64,000 bases of DNA from Chrysemys picta bellii (lineage: Eukaryota; Chordata; Testudines; Emydidae): assembly GCF_011386835.1 (NCBI RefSeq), contig NC_088797.1, positions 38,687,583 through 38,751,582 of the forward strand, in the 5' to 3' direction. The translations under genes were made by a program, and so were the position numbers. Under the pieces are notes generated by a model. It saw only the letters and a program-made list of their open reading frames with translations, was not told where the DNA came from and did no database searches. Shown piece by piece: positions 9,523 through 21,599 of the stretch (its first letter is position 1; every line of letters begins with the position of its first letter).

Positions 9523-10189
9523 TGTGACAAAATTCCTCCTCTATCTTGGTGGGTCCTGTACTTATTGGCGGATTTTCTTGCCTCAAAGATTCACCATGTG
9601 GGTTGGGGAACAGCCCAGAGACCTTCCCCTCTGGGAGAACCCACAGTCCATGTCAATTGGGAGGTTTGGGGGGAACCCGGGCCCACCCTCTACTCCAGGT
9701 TCTAGCCCAGGGCCCTGTGGACTGCAGCTGTCTATAGTGCCTCCTGTAACTGCTGCATGACAGCTACAACTCCCTGGGCTACTTCCCCATGGCCTCCTCC
9801 AAACACCTTCCTTAGTCTCACCACAGGATCTTCCTCCTGGTGTCTGATAACGCTTGTGCTCCTCAGTCCTCCAGCAGCACACCCTCTCACTCTCAGCTCC
9901 TTGTGCCTCTTGCTCCCAGCTCCTCACACTCCCACCACAAACTGGGGTGAGCTCTTTTTTAAAACCCAGGTGCCCTGATTAGCCTGCCTTAATTGATTCT
10001 AGAAGCTTCTTCTTAATTGGCTTCAGGTGTCCTAATTAGCTGCCTGCCTTAACTGGTTCTGGCAGGTTCCTGATTATTCTAGTGCAGCCCCTGCTGTGGT
10101 CACTCAGGGAACAGAAAACTACTCATCCAGTGACCAGTATATTTGCCCTCTACTAGACTCCTGTACCCCACTGGTCTGGGTCTGTCACA
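9523..10189 (-). repeat. 5' LTR of the gypsy element
   Basis: Partner of 4334-5000, same length, with TGTGACA and TGTCACA ends. It would hold the promoter for minus-strand transcription; I do not see a clear TATA box. The interior has a pyrimidine-rich segment and an ATTAG/CTAATTAG-rich segment at 9975-10080. Confidence 0.93.
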
Positions 10190-10193
10190 ATAG
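10190..10193. repeat. Target-site duplication ATAG (right)
   Basis: Matches 4330-4333. Confidence 0.9.
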
Positions 10194-11390
10194 CAACCAG
10201 CTTATTAATTAACTTTGCCCCAATTATTCTCCCATTGAAGTAACTGAAATTTCACCACTGACTTCAGTGGTAGCCAAATCAGGCCCCTAATAATTAACTG
10301 ACAATATAGCCTCTGGCTAACATATTTCCCAAGTATCTATTAGCAGTGAAAGATGATAGCTGAGACAGTAAGGAACAGACCAAGTGAATTTTCACTGTGC
10401 TATGGCATGCAGAAAAAAATTATGCTTCAATTCATGCAGTAAGTATAACTGGTGAGGAGAGAACAAAGAACACCAGATTTGCAATGGAAATCTATTGGTG
10501 ATAATTGTTTATGTTGTCTTCTTGTAATACAGACAGATGCTGTAATAGGTTTCAGTTTCATTGCGTTCCCTATAGCAGGTACATCTTCTGTACACATGAT
10601 ATTATGTGATTCATTTTTGCTAGTGATTTACATAGAAATTAAATATACAGTACTATAATTTTTTAACTAAAAAAATTACTGTTAACCACAAGTATTCCTT
10701 TCCAATTACATTCTGAAATACCATATGGTTATTGTGTAATTGATCTCTGAATTGGCTAAATACAGGGCACACAGCACTACATTTTTTGCATATTAAAGGA
10801 GAACTGTCAACTTAATTATTTTTAATTACCATAACTTAAATAATCCAGTTTCCACAATCTACCATTCTTTAAACAGTGTGTCCTAAAATTATTTTTAAAA
10901 TTTTCCTTTAAAATACTGTATAATGGGCTTTTATAAAAGTTTTCTCATCAAGAGAGAAACAGATTGAACAACTATATAGGGGAAAGGATGACTATGAGTT
11001 CACACTATGAGTTTGTGCTGTCAAATGCACAAAGTAAAAATTCTGAAAAATAGAAAGATATATTTTTGCTAGCTTATTTAATTTATAGCAATGTTAGATG
11101 TACTTATAACTATGGAAGGTACAAAACATTCAGGCCAAAATGTGACTTATTTTGACAGTCTCACTTTAATATAAGTAGTCAATAAGTGGGAACTCTGCCA
11201 ATCAGAATGCAGAGCCAGAATACAGCATTCCCAAATGGGCATATAGCATATATAAGCAAGCTTTAAAAGATAAACTATTTTATATATACACACATGGCAA
11301 ATATGTTCATTAATGGCAGCTGTTTGAAGATGTTTAGAGGTTTTTAATGGTAGAATACAGTAAATGCCAATGGAGATTCATCAAGATACA
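10194..11390. other. Unannotated intronic stretch
   Basis: AT-rich. A short phrase at 10222-10290 (CCATTGAAGT...GACTTCAGTGG) is a weak inverted repeat of the TTGACTTCAATGG type. Nothing else is recognised. Confidence 0.5.
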
Positions 11391-11394
11391 TACA

Positions 11395-11470
11395 GATGTG
11401 CCTAACTTTAAACATGAGTAGCCCCACTGAACTCAATGAAACTACTCACATGCTTAAAGTTAGGCACATC
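11395..11470. repeat. Inverted repeat, 27-base arms
   Basis: GATGTGCCTAACTTTAA on the left is answered by TTAAAGTTAGGCACATC on the right, with the phrase CCACTGAACTCAATG in the loop. A compact old foldback of the same style as 1969-2056 and 20213-20268. Confidence 0.7.
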
Positions 11471-13630
11471 CTTAAAAACTAACTGAATAGGGGCCATAGT
11501 GATCAGAAAGCAGGTAAGGCGATCACAGATGCACAACAAAGACAATTTATGACATGGATGTCATGTTTGAAAAATTTTAGCCAAATGATTGATATGATGT
11601 TGTGAAACATTTACTTGTGTGCTCCTGGTTGCATTCTGGGTCCATGAATCCCAAGTTTGTATATGCCTCATTGTCTTTTGCAAGTTAGTTAATGACCTCC
11701 CAAGACAATGCACCAAAGCTAATTCAGACCAGTTTAATACAATAGCAAAGCAAACTCAAGTTGTCTTCATGTACTGTATCATCCAGAAGATGACTGCAAA
11801 TCCAAGGAACCCATAAGGCCTGGAAAAAAAAACTATAACAGGTACATATTGGAACAGAAGGCCTGATTTTCAAAGATGCAGAGCATAGCCACAGGTGCAC
11901 AGCTCCTCAGTAAAAGGCCTTATGTGTACAACAGTGTGTAGCTTAATTGTCCAGACAGATTCCCATTAGAAAATTAGGGACTTAGCTTTTACAAAATGCT
12001 AACAGCCTATTCCTGCTCCACAGACTCCAATTGCAAAACTCCTGTTGATTCCATTATGAGCAGGAAGGGGTTCTGTTTTATTTTCACTACAGTAATGGAT
12101 GAGTTAAATACGATATGTGATACAGTGTAAAATGATTTTAATTTAAATAGAACTACATTGGTTCCAGAAATTAATGTTACAACAAGGCTGCCTTTTGGCA
12201 TACTGAAAAATAAGTTTATAACATGATTCAGCTTTCTGAATAAGTTTCAAAAGACCATTTAAAGACATCTCCAGTCTCACATTGTTTTCTCTAACAAATG
12301 CCAAGAACTGATTAATTCCATGGCTGAGGAAACGGAACTAAAAGTTTGTAAAATCCTTTTTTAAAAAGTTCATCCTTCAAAGAAACAGCAGGAGTCATTT
12401 ATTTCTCAAGATGACTGGGATCTATTTTATATATTGGCACATGTACTACATCTCAATTTAGGTTAAATACTGTCCATTAGATTCACTTTTTCTTTTTAAA
12501 CATCCTTTGGATGAGGCAATCATTAAACAACTGATCTCTGGCATGATTCACATTTCAACAAATGACTTCAGCTTTGAAAATAAACAGTAATAGTAAGTCC
12601 TAAGTGATGCCATCTGGAGCATGACAACAAATGTTAAACACGATGGAACTGGAAATACTTAAAGTGACTTAATTCCATAGTAGCATTAAAAACTGCAACG
12701 TGCCATACATACGCACTCTCAACATTTTACTGTACACTGAAAGAGTCTGCTTTGAATTTCACTAAAACATACATTATGGTCGTGGTTCCCTAGTATCAGA
12801 TGATTAAACACTGGGCGATTTTTAATGTGTTTATTGGCAGTGCACTAGGATCTAATTCAAATTTAAATGTACCCCTCAATTCTCAGAAAATGCAGTACCA
12901 CCCTACCTTAATTATTCCCAGCATGCTAACGTAAGAAATATGCAGTCATGTCATTTAAGACATTTATTAAATTTATGTTCTTGTAGTAAAAAAAGGAGAT
13001 GGAAAGAATTAGCTCATACTATGGTGTGATGGTTTATTTACAAAGTTTCGTTTAAGTACAGTTGGAAATTCCCATAGAGTCTTCTCACTTTTGGCAATGA
13101 GTGTGAATCTCTCCATTACAGCTACTCACACATTTCCGTGGAAGATAGGTAAGGTGAGACCAAGGCTAGGATTTCTAGACAGGGTATTTTTTTAAAGAGT
13201 ATTGTTAGTTGTCAGATTAACAAAACATACTGCATCAGAAGAAAGTAAAAAATAGCAGCTCAGTGTTGATAGTGTAATGCGCTAGTGTGTAGGGGAGAAG
13301 AATGATAGATACTTTTTTCTTTCTCTATTAAATTCACTGTATAAACAGTTGCTTCCCAGAATGTAATGTACAGGAAATGGACAGGTATTAATATTAATGT
13401 CCTCTACTGAAGTTGTCAGCATCAGCACTTACACACAGGATCTTCTGAAAATGAACAAAAATATTTACACGTTTCATATTCTGGGTAAAATCTCACTTAT
13501 TTAAAATCACACAACTGTGCAATATAGTTGTCAGAAATGCAGCTGAATGTGAACTCAGTGCTAGCTAAGCAGCTTTGGCAACAGCAATAAATGAAGTAGT
13601 GAAAATTTAAAAATATGCTGAATAAATAAG
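11471..13630. other. Unannotated intronic stretch
   Basis: AT-rich, no repeat boundary or coding signal that I recognise. Could hold conserved non-coding elements, which cannot be judged from one sequence. Confidence 0.5.
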
Positions 13631-13850
13631 AGAGAAAAGGTGGGTAAGGTAACATCTTTTTTCAGACCAACTTCTGTTCATGAAAGAGACAAGCTTTCAA
13701 GCTCACACAGAGCTCTTCTTCAGAACTCTATGTAAGCTCCCCAAAACTTGTCTCTCTCACCAACAGAAGTTGATCCAATAAAAGATATTACCTCACCTAC
13801 CTCATCTGTCATATATGCTGGGACCAACATGACTACAACAACAACACTGC
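13631..13850. repeat. Foldback repeat, GAAAGCTTGTC type
   Basis: Two copies of one unit in opposite orientation, meeting near 13722. The left copy is on the minus strand (AGGTGGGTAAGGTAACATC ... CAAGCTTTCAAGCT ... CTTCTTCAG); the right is on the plus strand (CTTGTCTCTCTCACCAACAG ... ATTACCTCACCTACC) and ends GGGACCAACATGACTACAAC followed by AAC triplets and CACTGC. Arms are about 85 bases. The same unit occurs singly at 53626-53724 and as a fragment at 46679-46741. A possible Penelope-type terminal repeat; see findings. Confidence 0.7.
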
Positions 13851-14174
13851 TAACAACACCTGAATAAATAACAAAGCCCTGGAATGTTTTCCTTTTAACA
13901 CAGGGACATTACATTGGACCCCCAACTTATGAAAACAGGAATATACATTTCTAGAGCACCTTATCATATCACATAGCATCCCCTATAGAGCAAGAAAGCA
14001 TAAAGTTACGTATGTGTGCAAAGCAGAAACGAGGCTTAAAACGATATAAACGGTAATTGGGGTGATGTTTTCAGAAGTCCTCATTGTTGGACTACTTCTG
14101 ACCCCAAATGAAGACATTGACTTCAGTGGGGGAAAAGTTGAGTGCTTCAGAAAATCTGACCCTCTTCTATCTTG

Positions 14175-14400
14175 CTGATCACTAACATCTCATTGCTTCC
14201 TCATACTCTCCTGCACTGGTCTATCTGTATCCATATGTTGTTTCTGGTCTTAGACTGTAAGCTCTTTGGGACAGGAGCTCTTTTTGTTCTGTCACAGTAC
14301 AGTGCCTAGTGCAATGGGGTCTTGTCCACGTCTGGGGCATCTAGGTGCTACAATAATACAAATGAAATAATATTAATAGTAATAAATAATAATACCACCT
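14175..14400 (+). mobile_element. L2-like LINE 3' tail
   Basis: Contains TAGACTGTAAGCTCTTTGGG and AGTGCCTAGTGCAATGGGG, then ends in a run of AATAATA units. These are hallmarks of L2/MIR 3' ends in amniotes. The same tail is at 42800-42990. Confidence 0.65.
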
Positions 14401-14642
14401 AATGCTGTTAGGGACTCCAGTGCACCCTTTCTGTGCTTCTTTATTAACTTGTTCTAACTCTACATGCATTCTTTTTAGTAACAGTTTTGCTGACTAATCT
14501 CATTTTTTACATTACATTTCAACACCTATAAACCTACAGTACAGATCACTTAGAAAAAATATGTATGAGAAAAAACAGAAGTGAGGTAGTTTCCAAAACA
14601 CAGAACCGTGGTTAGCTTTTCTCGTTTTTGTCTGGTATATGT

Positions 14643-14735
14643 TTGTATTTGTTTAGCACCAACAACTGCACAGCACTGCACAGATCACAGAGGAAGACAT
14701 GGTCCCTGTCCTGAACAGTTTACAGTATAAGGGCT
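14643..14735 (+). mobile_element. MIR-like SINE fragment
   Basis: CAGCACTGCACAGATCACAGAG ... GTCCCTGTCCTGAACAGTTTACAGT resembles the widespread amniote phrase 'cactgtacaaacacagaa...cagtccctgccccaaagagcttacaatct'. Old and diverged. Confidence 0.5.
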
Positions 14736-14739
14736 TAAT

Positions 14740-17585
14740 CCTGTAAATGGACAGATAAACAAAAACAGATCTGCAACTAGGGTCCTTGATTTCAAAAGGA
14801 CAAACTTAAAATAATTAAGAGAATTAGTAGGGAAATGGACTGCACTGAAGAACTCAAGGATCTGAATATGGAGGAGACTTGGAATTACCTTTAGTCAAAG
14901 CTGCAGAAACTATCTTAAGCCTGCATCCTAAGCAAGGGAAAAAAATTGAAAGGTGAGGATTGCAGACCAAGCTAGATGAGCAATCATCTCAAACAGGTGA
15001 TTAAGAGAAAGCAGAAAGGCTTCAAGGAATGGAAGATGGAATGGATCAGCAAGGAAAGCTACCTCTTAGAGGTCAGAAAGTGTAGGGAAAAAGAGAGAAC
15101 TGCCAAAAGCCAACCCGAGTTGGACCTGCAAGGGAAATTAAAACCAATAGTAAAATGTTCTATAGCAGAGGTGGGCAAACTATGGCCCGCGGGCCATGTC
15201 CGGCCCGCAGGACCCTCCTGCCCGGCCCCTGAGCTCCTGGCCTGGGAGGCTAGCCCCCGGCCCTTCCCCAGCTGTTCCCCCTCCCTGCGGCATCAGCTCG
15301 TTCCACCGCCGGTGCAATGTGGGGCTGCAAGCTCCTAGGGCAGCGCAGAGCCGCGGCCTGACGCGGTGCTCTGTGCTGCGCGGTGGCCTGGCTGGCTCCA
15401 GCCGAGCAGCACGGCTGCCTCTCCTGGTGCTCTGGGTGGCGCATCTGTAGCGCCGCCAGCCACCGGTGCTCCAGGCAGCGCAGTAAGGGAGCGTGGGGGT
15501 TGGATAGAGGGAGTTCGGGGTGGTGGTCGGGGGCAGGGGTGGATGGGGTCGGGGCGGTCAGAGGGCAGGGAACAGGGGGGTTGAATGGGGGCAGGGGTTC
15601 GCAGGGGGCAGCCAGGAAGTGGCAGGGCGGCTAATGGAAATGAGCATATGGAAGTAGAAATTACCTCATCCGAGGTAGAAGTCAAACTCAAACATCTTAA
15701 GGGGACTAAATTGCAGGGCCTGAATAATCTCCATCCAAGAATACTAAAAGAACTGGAACATGAAATTGTAACCCCAATACCACAGATTTTTTATGAATCT
15801 GTAAACTCAGGGTCATACCCTATGACAGGAGGATTGCTTATATAGTATCTGTTTTTAAGAAAGGGGGAAAAAACGGATCTAGTAAACTACATGTCTGTTA
15901 GTTTAACCTCAATTGTATGCAAAGTCTTAGAACAAATTTTGAAAGAGAAAACAGTAAAAAACATTGAGGTAAACAGTAACTGGGATCAAATACAACATGG
16001 TTTTACAAAAGGTAGATAGTGCCAGACCAAGCTGATCTCTTTCTTTGAGAAGATAACTATTTTTTTAGACAAAGGAAATGCAGTAGATCTAATCTACCTG
16101 GATTTCAGTAAGGCATTTGATACAGTTCTACATGGGAAATTATTAGTTAAACTGGAGAAGATGCGGATTAATATGAGAATTGAAAGGTGGATAAAGAACT
16201 GGTTAAAGGTGAGACTACAATGGTCATACTGAAAGGTGAACTGTCAGCGTGGAAGGAGGTTACTAGTGGTGTTCTCAAGGGTCAGTCTTGGGACCAATCT
16301 TATTTAACATTTTTCTTAATGACCTTGGCACAAAAAGTGGAAGTGTGCTAACAAAATTACGAAAGACACAAAATTGGAAGGTATTGCCAATATGGAGGAG
16401 AACCAGAATATCATACAAGAAGATCTGAATGACTTTGAAAATTGGAGTAATATAAATGGGATGAAATTTAATAGTGCAAAGTGCAAGGTCATACACATAG
16501 AGACTAACCATAAGAATTTTTGCTATAAGCTAGAGACATAGCAACTGGAAGTGACAGACAATGAGAAAGACCTGGATGTATTGGTTGATAGCAGGATGAC
16601 TATGAGCCGCTGATGTGATGTGGCCATGAAAAAGGCTAATGTGATCCTAGGATCCGAGGTATTTTTAGTAGGAAGTGTGAGTATCATTATACAAGGCACT
16701 GATGAGACTTCATATGGAATACTGTATGCAATTCTGGTCTTCAATTTTGAAGAAAGATGAATTCAAACTGGAACAGGTGAATAAAAGGGCTACTAGAATG
16801 ATCAGAGGAATGGAAAACCTACTTTATGAGAGGAGACTCAAAGAGCTTGGCTTGTTTAGCCTAACCAAAGGCTGAGGGGAAATATGATTACTCTCTATAA
16901 ATACATCAGAAGGATAAATACCAGGAAGGGAGAGGAGTTAAGTTAAGCCTCAATGCTGACACAAGTACAAATGGATATCAATGGCGATCAGCAAGTTTAT
17001 GCTTGAAGGTTTCTAACAGTCAGAAGAGTACAGATCTGGAACAGCCTTCCAAGGGGAGCAGTGGCGGCAAAAACCCTAACTGGCTTCAAGATTGAGCTTC
17101 ATAAATTTATTGGGGGGGATGGTATGATGAAGTCTAGAATGGTCAATTTGCGACTGCTAGGAGCAAATATCCCCAGTGGCCAGTGATGGACCACTAGATG
17201 GGGAGGGCTCTAAGATACTAAAGACAATTATTTCCTGGTGTCTGTCTGTTGGGTCTTGCCGAAATGCTCAGGGTTCCAACAGACTGCCATGTTTGGGATT
17301 GGGGAGGAATTTTCCTGAGGTCAGATTGTCAGAGACCCTGGAGTTTTTTTGGACCTTTCTCTGCAGCATGGTGCTTGGGTCACTTGCAGGTTTAAACTAG
17401 TGTAAATGGCGGATTCCCTGTAACTTGAAGCCTTTAAACCATGATTTCAGGACTTCAGTAACTCAGCCCAAGTTATGGGTCTATTACAGGAGTGGATTGG
17501 TGAGGTTCTGTGGCCTGCAGTGTGCAGGAGGGCAGACTAGATGATCATGATAGTCCCTTCTGGTCTTAAAGTCTATGAGTCTTAG
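14740..17585 (+). mobile_element. CR1 LINE, 5'-truncated, with hAT insertion
   Basis: Covers the end of the endonuclease region and the whole reverse transcriptase to the 3' end. The RT motif VDLIYLDFSKAFDTVLHG is encoded at about 16083-16136, and downstream the typical CR1 phrases 'GGACAGGTG...AAAGGGCTACTAGAATGATC' and 'TGAGGGGAAATATGATTACTC' appear. The 3' end reads CTGGTCTTAAAGTCTATGAG, a CR1 terminus. The catalytic FADD box is destroyed: at about 16352-16365 the DNA reads ATTACGAAAGACACA. Frameshifts are many. The element is interrupted and partly deleted by a hAT fragment at 15166-15632. It belongs to the same subfamily as the antisense copy at 31181-36093. Confidence 0.88.
15166..15632 (+). 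mobile_element. hAT-type element fragment inside CR1
   Basis: Begins CAGAGGTGGGCAAACTATGG, the terminal repeat also seen in inverse at 57464. GC-rich (CpG-dense) interior with purine-rich end. The right terminal repeat is missing and the CR1 sequence normally found between the two flanks is lost too, so a deletion followed insertion. Not a CpG island of a gene. Confidence 0.7.
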
Positions 17586-17690
17586 CACCTTAAGTGATTT
17601 GCCCAAGATCCATGGCAATCAGGAATAAAATCTATGTATCTTAAGTCCCTGTCCACTGGAACACTCTGCTCCCTTGAAATGATATGTTCT
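17582..17690 (+). mobile_element. MIR-like SINE fragment
   Basis: CACCTTAAGTGATTTGCCCA followed by AGGAATAAAATC and CCCTGTCCACTGGAACACTC resembles the MIR/CORE-SINE block 'aagtgacttgcccaaggtcacacag...'. Abuts the CR1 3' end. Confidence 0.5.
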
Positions 17691-18685
17691 GAAAGGTGTG
17701 CTGAAGACCTGGAAATAAGTATTTTCTAGCAGGCATGCACACATTCTCCTCCCCCCCTCACTCCTCCCCCCACCCCAGTTCTCTCTTTCATTTCAATGCC
17801 TTCTTATGTCTTAAGCTAAATTTGCTTAATATTTACTGGCAGAGGAAAATTTCTCCAAAACCAACATTAATACATATTTTTGTGAAAGTTATGGACACTA
17901 CCCTTTCATCTACCAAGCTGAATTTAAAATACTCAACAAACTTAAACTCACCCTTGGGAAGTAAAAATAATCAGAAATCACTTCTCTATTGTTTTTGGCA
18001 CCATATTTTGTGTAGTTATCAGGGTATAACCGCTAGGCAGTAGCTACCCTTTAGAATGATTTTGAGAGAGATTCAGGCAGGAAGAAGCTATGATATATTT
18101 CAGCATCAAAGAAGAATAACACCACAGCTAATAATAATTATACCACTGGTAACAATAATATGTTCAGTATTGAAGAAGACCACAGCTAACAATAAGCATT
18201 TCTTCAAGATCTACCTGCTCATGCATTCTTTTAAAACAATGTCAACAATAGAACCATCTGATGACACACAGTAATGTTTCAATGCCTCAATCTTGACTAT
18301 TTGAACGGCAGCGCAATGCACAGCTACCACACAATAGGCTCACTAAGCCAAAACCCTGCATTCCGTGCAAATATGGGACCCAGTCCAGCAAGCCCTTGCT
18401 CATGTGAGGAGTCTTACTCACTTCAATGTGAGCCTGTATGAATAAGAACTACTTTCACAATGCTCCTCTCCCATTTCATCCAAGATGTGTAATTCACATT
18501 TCAGGTCACTACAGTATCAACATACATATGTGGACTGACTTCAGAATGGATCATTAATGTTCTGAGTGTCACTTTTGCCATTTGGATAACATGATGACCA
18601 TGTTCAATGGGAAGAACAGTGTATACAATGGAGTGCAGTGTCAATTTAATTAGACAAAAGTTAGTGCATTATTTAGAACATTCAT
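17691..18685. other. Unannotated intronic stretch
   Basis: Pyrimidine-rich patch at 17740-17790, otherwise AT-rich unique sequence. Nothing recognised. Confidence 0.5.
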
Positions 18686-18687
18686 GG

Positions 18688-18858
18688 AATCATAGAATCA
18701 TAAAATATCAGGGTTGGAAGGGACCTCAGGAGGTCATCTAGTCCAACCCCCTGCTCAAAGCAGGACCAATCCCCAACTAAATCATCCCAGCCAGGGCTTT
18801 GTCGAGCCTGACCTTAAAAACCTCTAAGAAAGGAGATTCCACCACCTCCCTAGGTAAC
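18688..18858 (-). mobile_element. CR1 LINE 3' fragment
   Basis: Left end has the CR1 terminal octamer style in inverse, ATAGAATCATAAAATATCAG, then GGGTTGGAAGGGACCTCAGG and CATCTAGTCCAACCCCCTGC. Only the last 170 bases of a CR1 are present; the rest was never copied. Confidence 0.9.
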
Positions 18859-19211
18859 ATTAGCACCATATAGAACATAAGTGTACGTTAAGTAAGATAC
18901 TGCAATCAGATTTACATTGCAGATCTCAAAAATGTGGTTTACTGAAGTACTATATGCATTTAAGAGCTTTCAGCAGCCTCTATACTGCTATAGCTCTAAG
19001 TAGAATATGCTTCTTAATCCGTAGGTGGAAAAGTACTGAACTATACAATGAACCAAGGTTTTTATACACAGTCTAATATATTTAAACCTAAGTCTTTAAA
19101 GATATAATCTTTCACTTATGTTGTGCAACCTAACATCTCCAGTTTTGTAATATGAAATGCGCTGAAGTTTTCACACTCAATGTAAGCACATAAAGCACAA
19201 TACAAAGAAGA
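18859..19211. other. Unannotated intronic stretch
   Basis: AT-rich. Nothing recognised. Confidence 0.5.
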
Positions 19212-19219
19212 TGTTAGGG

Positions 19220-19627
19220 CAGTGCTCCCCAAACCAGAGGAATGTTCGGGGGGGGATGGGGTGAGGTGCGCAGCAGGGCCTGAGCTAGCTCCCACAGGGA
19301 AGGGGAGAGGGGGAAGGAGCGCCACACTTCCAGCCCTGCTTCACCCCCAGACCAGCTCCGCCTCCAGGCTCAGCTCTGCCACTAAGCCAGATATGTCCCC
19401 AGTCCCATTCCACCAACAACCCCACTCCACCCCCAGTTCAGCTTTGCCCCCATTCCGTCTTTGCCCCCAGACCAGCTCTACTGCTAACCCCAGCTCCTCC
19501 CCTAACCCCAGTTTTAACCCAAGCTCCACTGCTGGGGAAGCCTTGACTGTACAGTAATGGAGCATGGGCATGTACAGATTCTGTTAACGGTAAGGGCGGC
19601 GTGACTGGAAAAGTTTACACACCACTG
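19220..19627. mobile_element. hAT-type non-autonomous element
   Basis: Starts CAGTGCTCCCCAAACC and ends AGTTTACACACCACTG, imperfect inverted ends in the hAT/Charlie style. Flanks TGTTAGGG (19212-19219) and TGTTGCGG (19628-19635) match at six of eight positions. Interior is C-rich with 'CCCCCAGACCAGCTC' units; frames over it are low-complexity. Confidence 0.65.
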
Positions 19628-20212
19628 TGTTGCGGCATCAAGAATTAAACAGGTGGAAATTTCTGTTATTTTCACACTGATTGTAGTAAAACGAAGCATT
19701 AGTTCCTAAGCATTAATCTTTTATTTTTGCCTAGAACTCAATCAGTTCGTTTCCAGATTACTTCTGTACCATGATCTCTTGAAAATATTCTAAGACAGAA
19801 AGTTAGCAAAGACTAGAATAAAGAGATGAAAAAAGTAACGCTCAAACATATATTCTGATATTTGACTACAAGATGGTGTGTTAGCTAAAATTTGAATTCT
19901 ATAATTTAGAAATATTTTACATATATTAAATCTGAAAACAAATATTTTGGAAGTATATTTGCTTTCCAGGAAAATTAAAACATCTATCAAAGAAAACAGT
20001 GTTATTCTCAGTGCATGATCACAAATACCATGTACTTGCAATAGAGAACAGTTTAAAGGAAATCACATCTTTTACAAATGCTCACACTATAATTGTGTTT
20101 TATAGTGTGATGTTGTGTAGTGCTATGAAAATGTGCTGAAGCTGAAAGGAACTGGTATCAAAGGAAAATGTCCAAGAAGATGTGCACAGTCATGTAGTTA
20201 TACGGGTCTGTT

Positions 20213-20268
20213 ACAAAGCCCATTGAAATCAATGGGAGTCTTTCCATTGACCTCAATGGCCTTTGGAT
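20213..20268. repeat. Inverted phrase repeat
   Basis: CAAAGCCCATTGAAATCAAT is answered by CATTGACCTCAATGGCCTTTG. Same style as 1969-2056 and 11395-11470. Confidence 0.6.
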
Positions 20269-20938
20269 CAGGTTCATGATATGATAGTTTGGTTAATGAA
20301 ACTGATCATATCGAATAACTACAATGCTCGTATGGTTATATTTTCAACATATAACACAAATACAACAGGATAATAATCGTATTGTCAATACGTTATGCTA
20401 TAGTTTACTTTTGATCAGAACTTCAGCACTACTGCAACAGACAAAAAGTTTTCGATATGACTTACTTATACCGATATTAATTAATGCCAAGTCTTTAAAG
20501 ACATTTGGACACCAAATACATCACAGAAGCTGCTAAGATCTACTTGAATTTAAAAGATGCTATTTTCACTTCTTCTGGTCACATTATGTGATTACCGTTT
20601 GAGCACCTAATCCATTCAGCATTTTGCATTACTTTCAAACCCTTTATGAATTTCCAACACTATCAAAAACAACTTAATACAAGAATGGCTTTTAAAAAGA
20701 CAGTTAACTGCTATAATGTAAGTGCTAGGATATCTTTTCCAGAAATGACATTTATACTGGCTTATGCGAGAGTTTTAACCTATTGAGACAGAACAGGTTA
20801 GACTGATGATGTCTATTACCAGGATCTTGTAAATTTGACTAGCAATACTCCACTACTGGCTCTGTACTGAGTAACATTGATTATTTTGACAGATCCCATA
20901 GCTCACATTTCAGTCAGGGCAGTTGTTAATCACTGATT

Positions 20939-20956
20939 CAACAACAACAACAACAA
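20939..20956. repeat. (CAA)n microsatellite
   Basis: About six CAA units. Confidence 0.85.
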
Positions 20957-21599
20957 AGCGCCTATTCAATCGAAGGCATGTAATGCCAAAGAGACACAGG
21001 TTATTCTTTCCAGTGATTCACCATGTGGTTTGACACCTCATGGAAACCCTCAGTGAAATTTCTTGTTAATAACACACGTAACATATTATTTTCTTAACTT
21101 CTGAGTGTGACAGGACATGACTAACTACACCTCCTCATTCTGGGTCATATCCTAGCCTCTTGAGGAGAAAAAGTTGCATGTAAAAAACACTATCTTCTTT
21201 CCACAAGGTACAGAGAAGCACATCCTAGACTCTTTTTTTTTTTTTTTGGCATGTGCTTCAGTTGTCAGGGAGGTGGCTTTTAGGACAGTTTCTTCACTGC
21301 TTACTGTTATCCAACCATGGTCAACATTCCTTTGCATCCGGATAGCTCCCCCAGTAAAATATGCCTTGTTCTTCCCTTCACGTGTCCAACCTGTAATCAC
21401 TGTCTCAGCTGTCCTTACACCAACCTTGTCCGTCTGAACATATGGAAATAGCATTATTGGAAAGAAAACTAAGTTCCATGGAAAAACCATAGTCCCATTG
21501 GGTATTATTTCATGATGGCTCATTCCAGATAACATTCAAAACCATAATGTATCACAATGATAAATTTATCATTCTGATTTTTTCCATCTCTGATTTATC

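Larger units (their letters stand above)
4334..10189 (-). mobile_element. Ty3/gypsy LTR retrotransposon with Gmr1-type gene order
   Basis: A full-length 5,856-base element on the minus strand. It has two 667-base LTRs, a 4-base target duplication ATAG (4330-4333 and 10190-10193), a primer-binding site, a polypurine tract and coding remnants in the order gag, zinc knuckle, protease, integrase, reverse transcriptase, RNase H. Integrase before reverse transcriptase is the reverse of ordinary Ty3/gypsy and, with the SCAN-like Gag, marks the Gmr1 clade. The LTRs differ at about 21 positions by eye (about 3%), so the insertion is not recent. At least seven frameshifts and two TGA stops (7132-7134, 6982-6984) leave it unable to encode its proteins. 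Confidence 0.93.
19636..21599. other. Unannotated intronic stretch
   Basis: AT-rich. Contains the inverted phrase at 20213-20268, a (CAA)n run at 20939-20956 and a poly-T at 21231-21247. No coding signal. Confidence 0.5.

Noticed and set aside
15180..15632. GC- and CpG-rich block like a CpG island
   Set aside because: It begins exactly at a hAT terminal repeat and interrupts a CR1, so it is transposon DNA, not a promoter.
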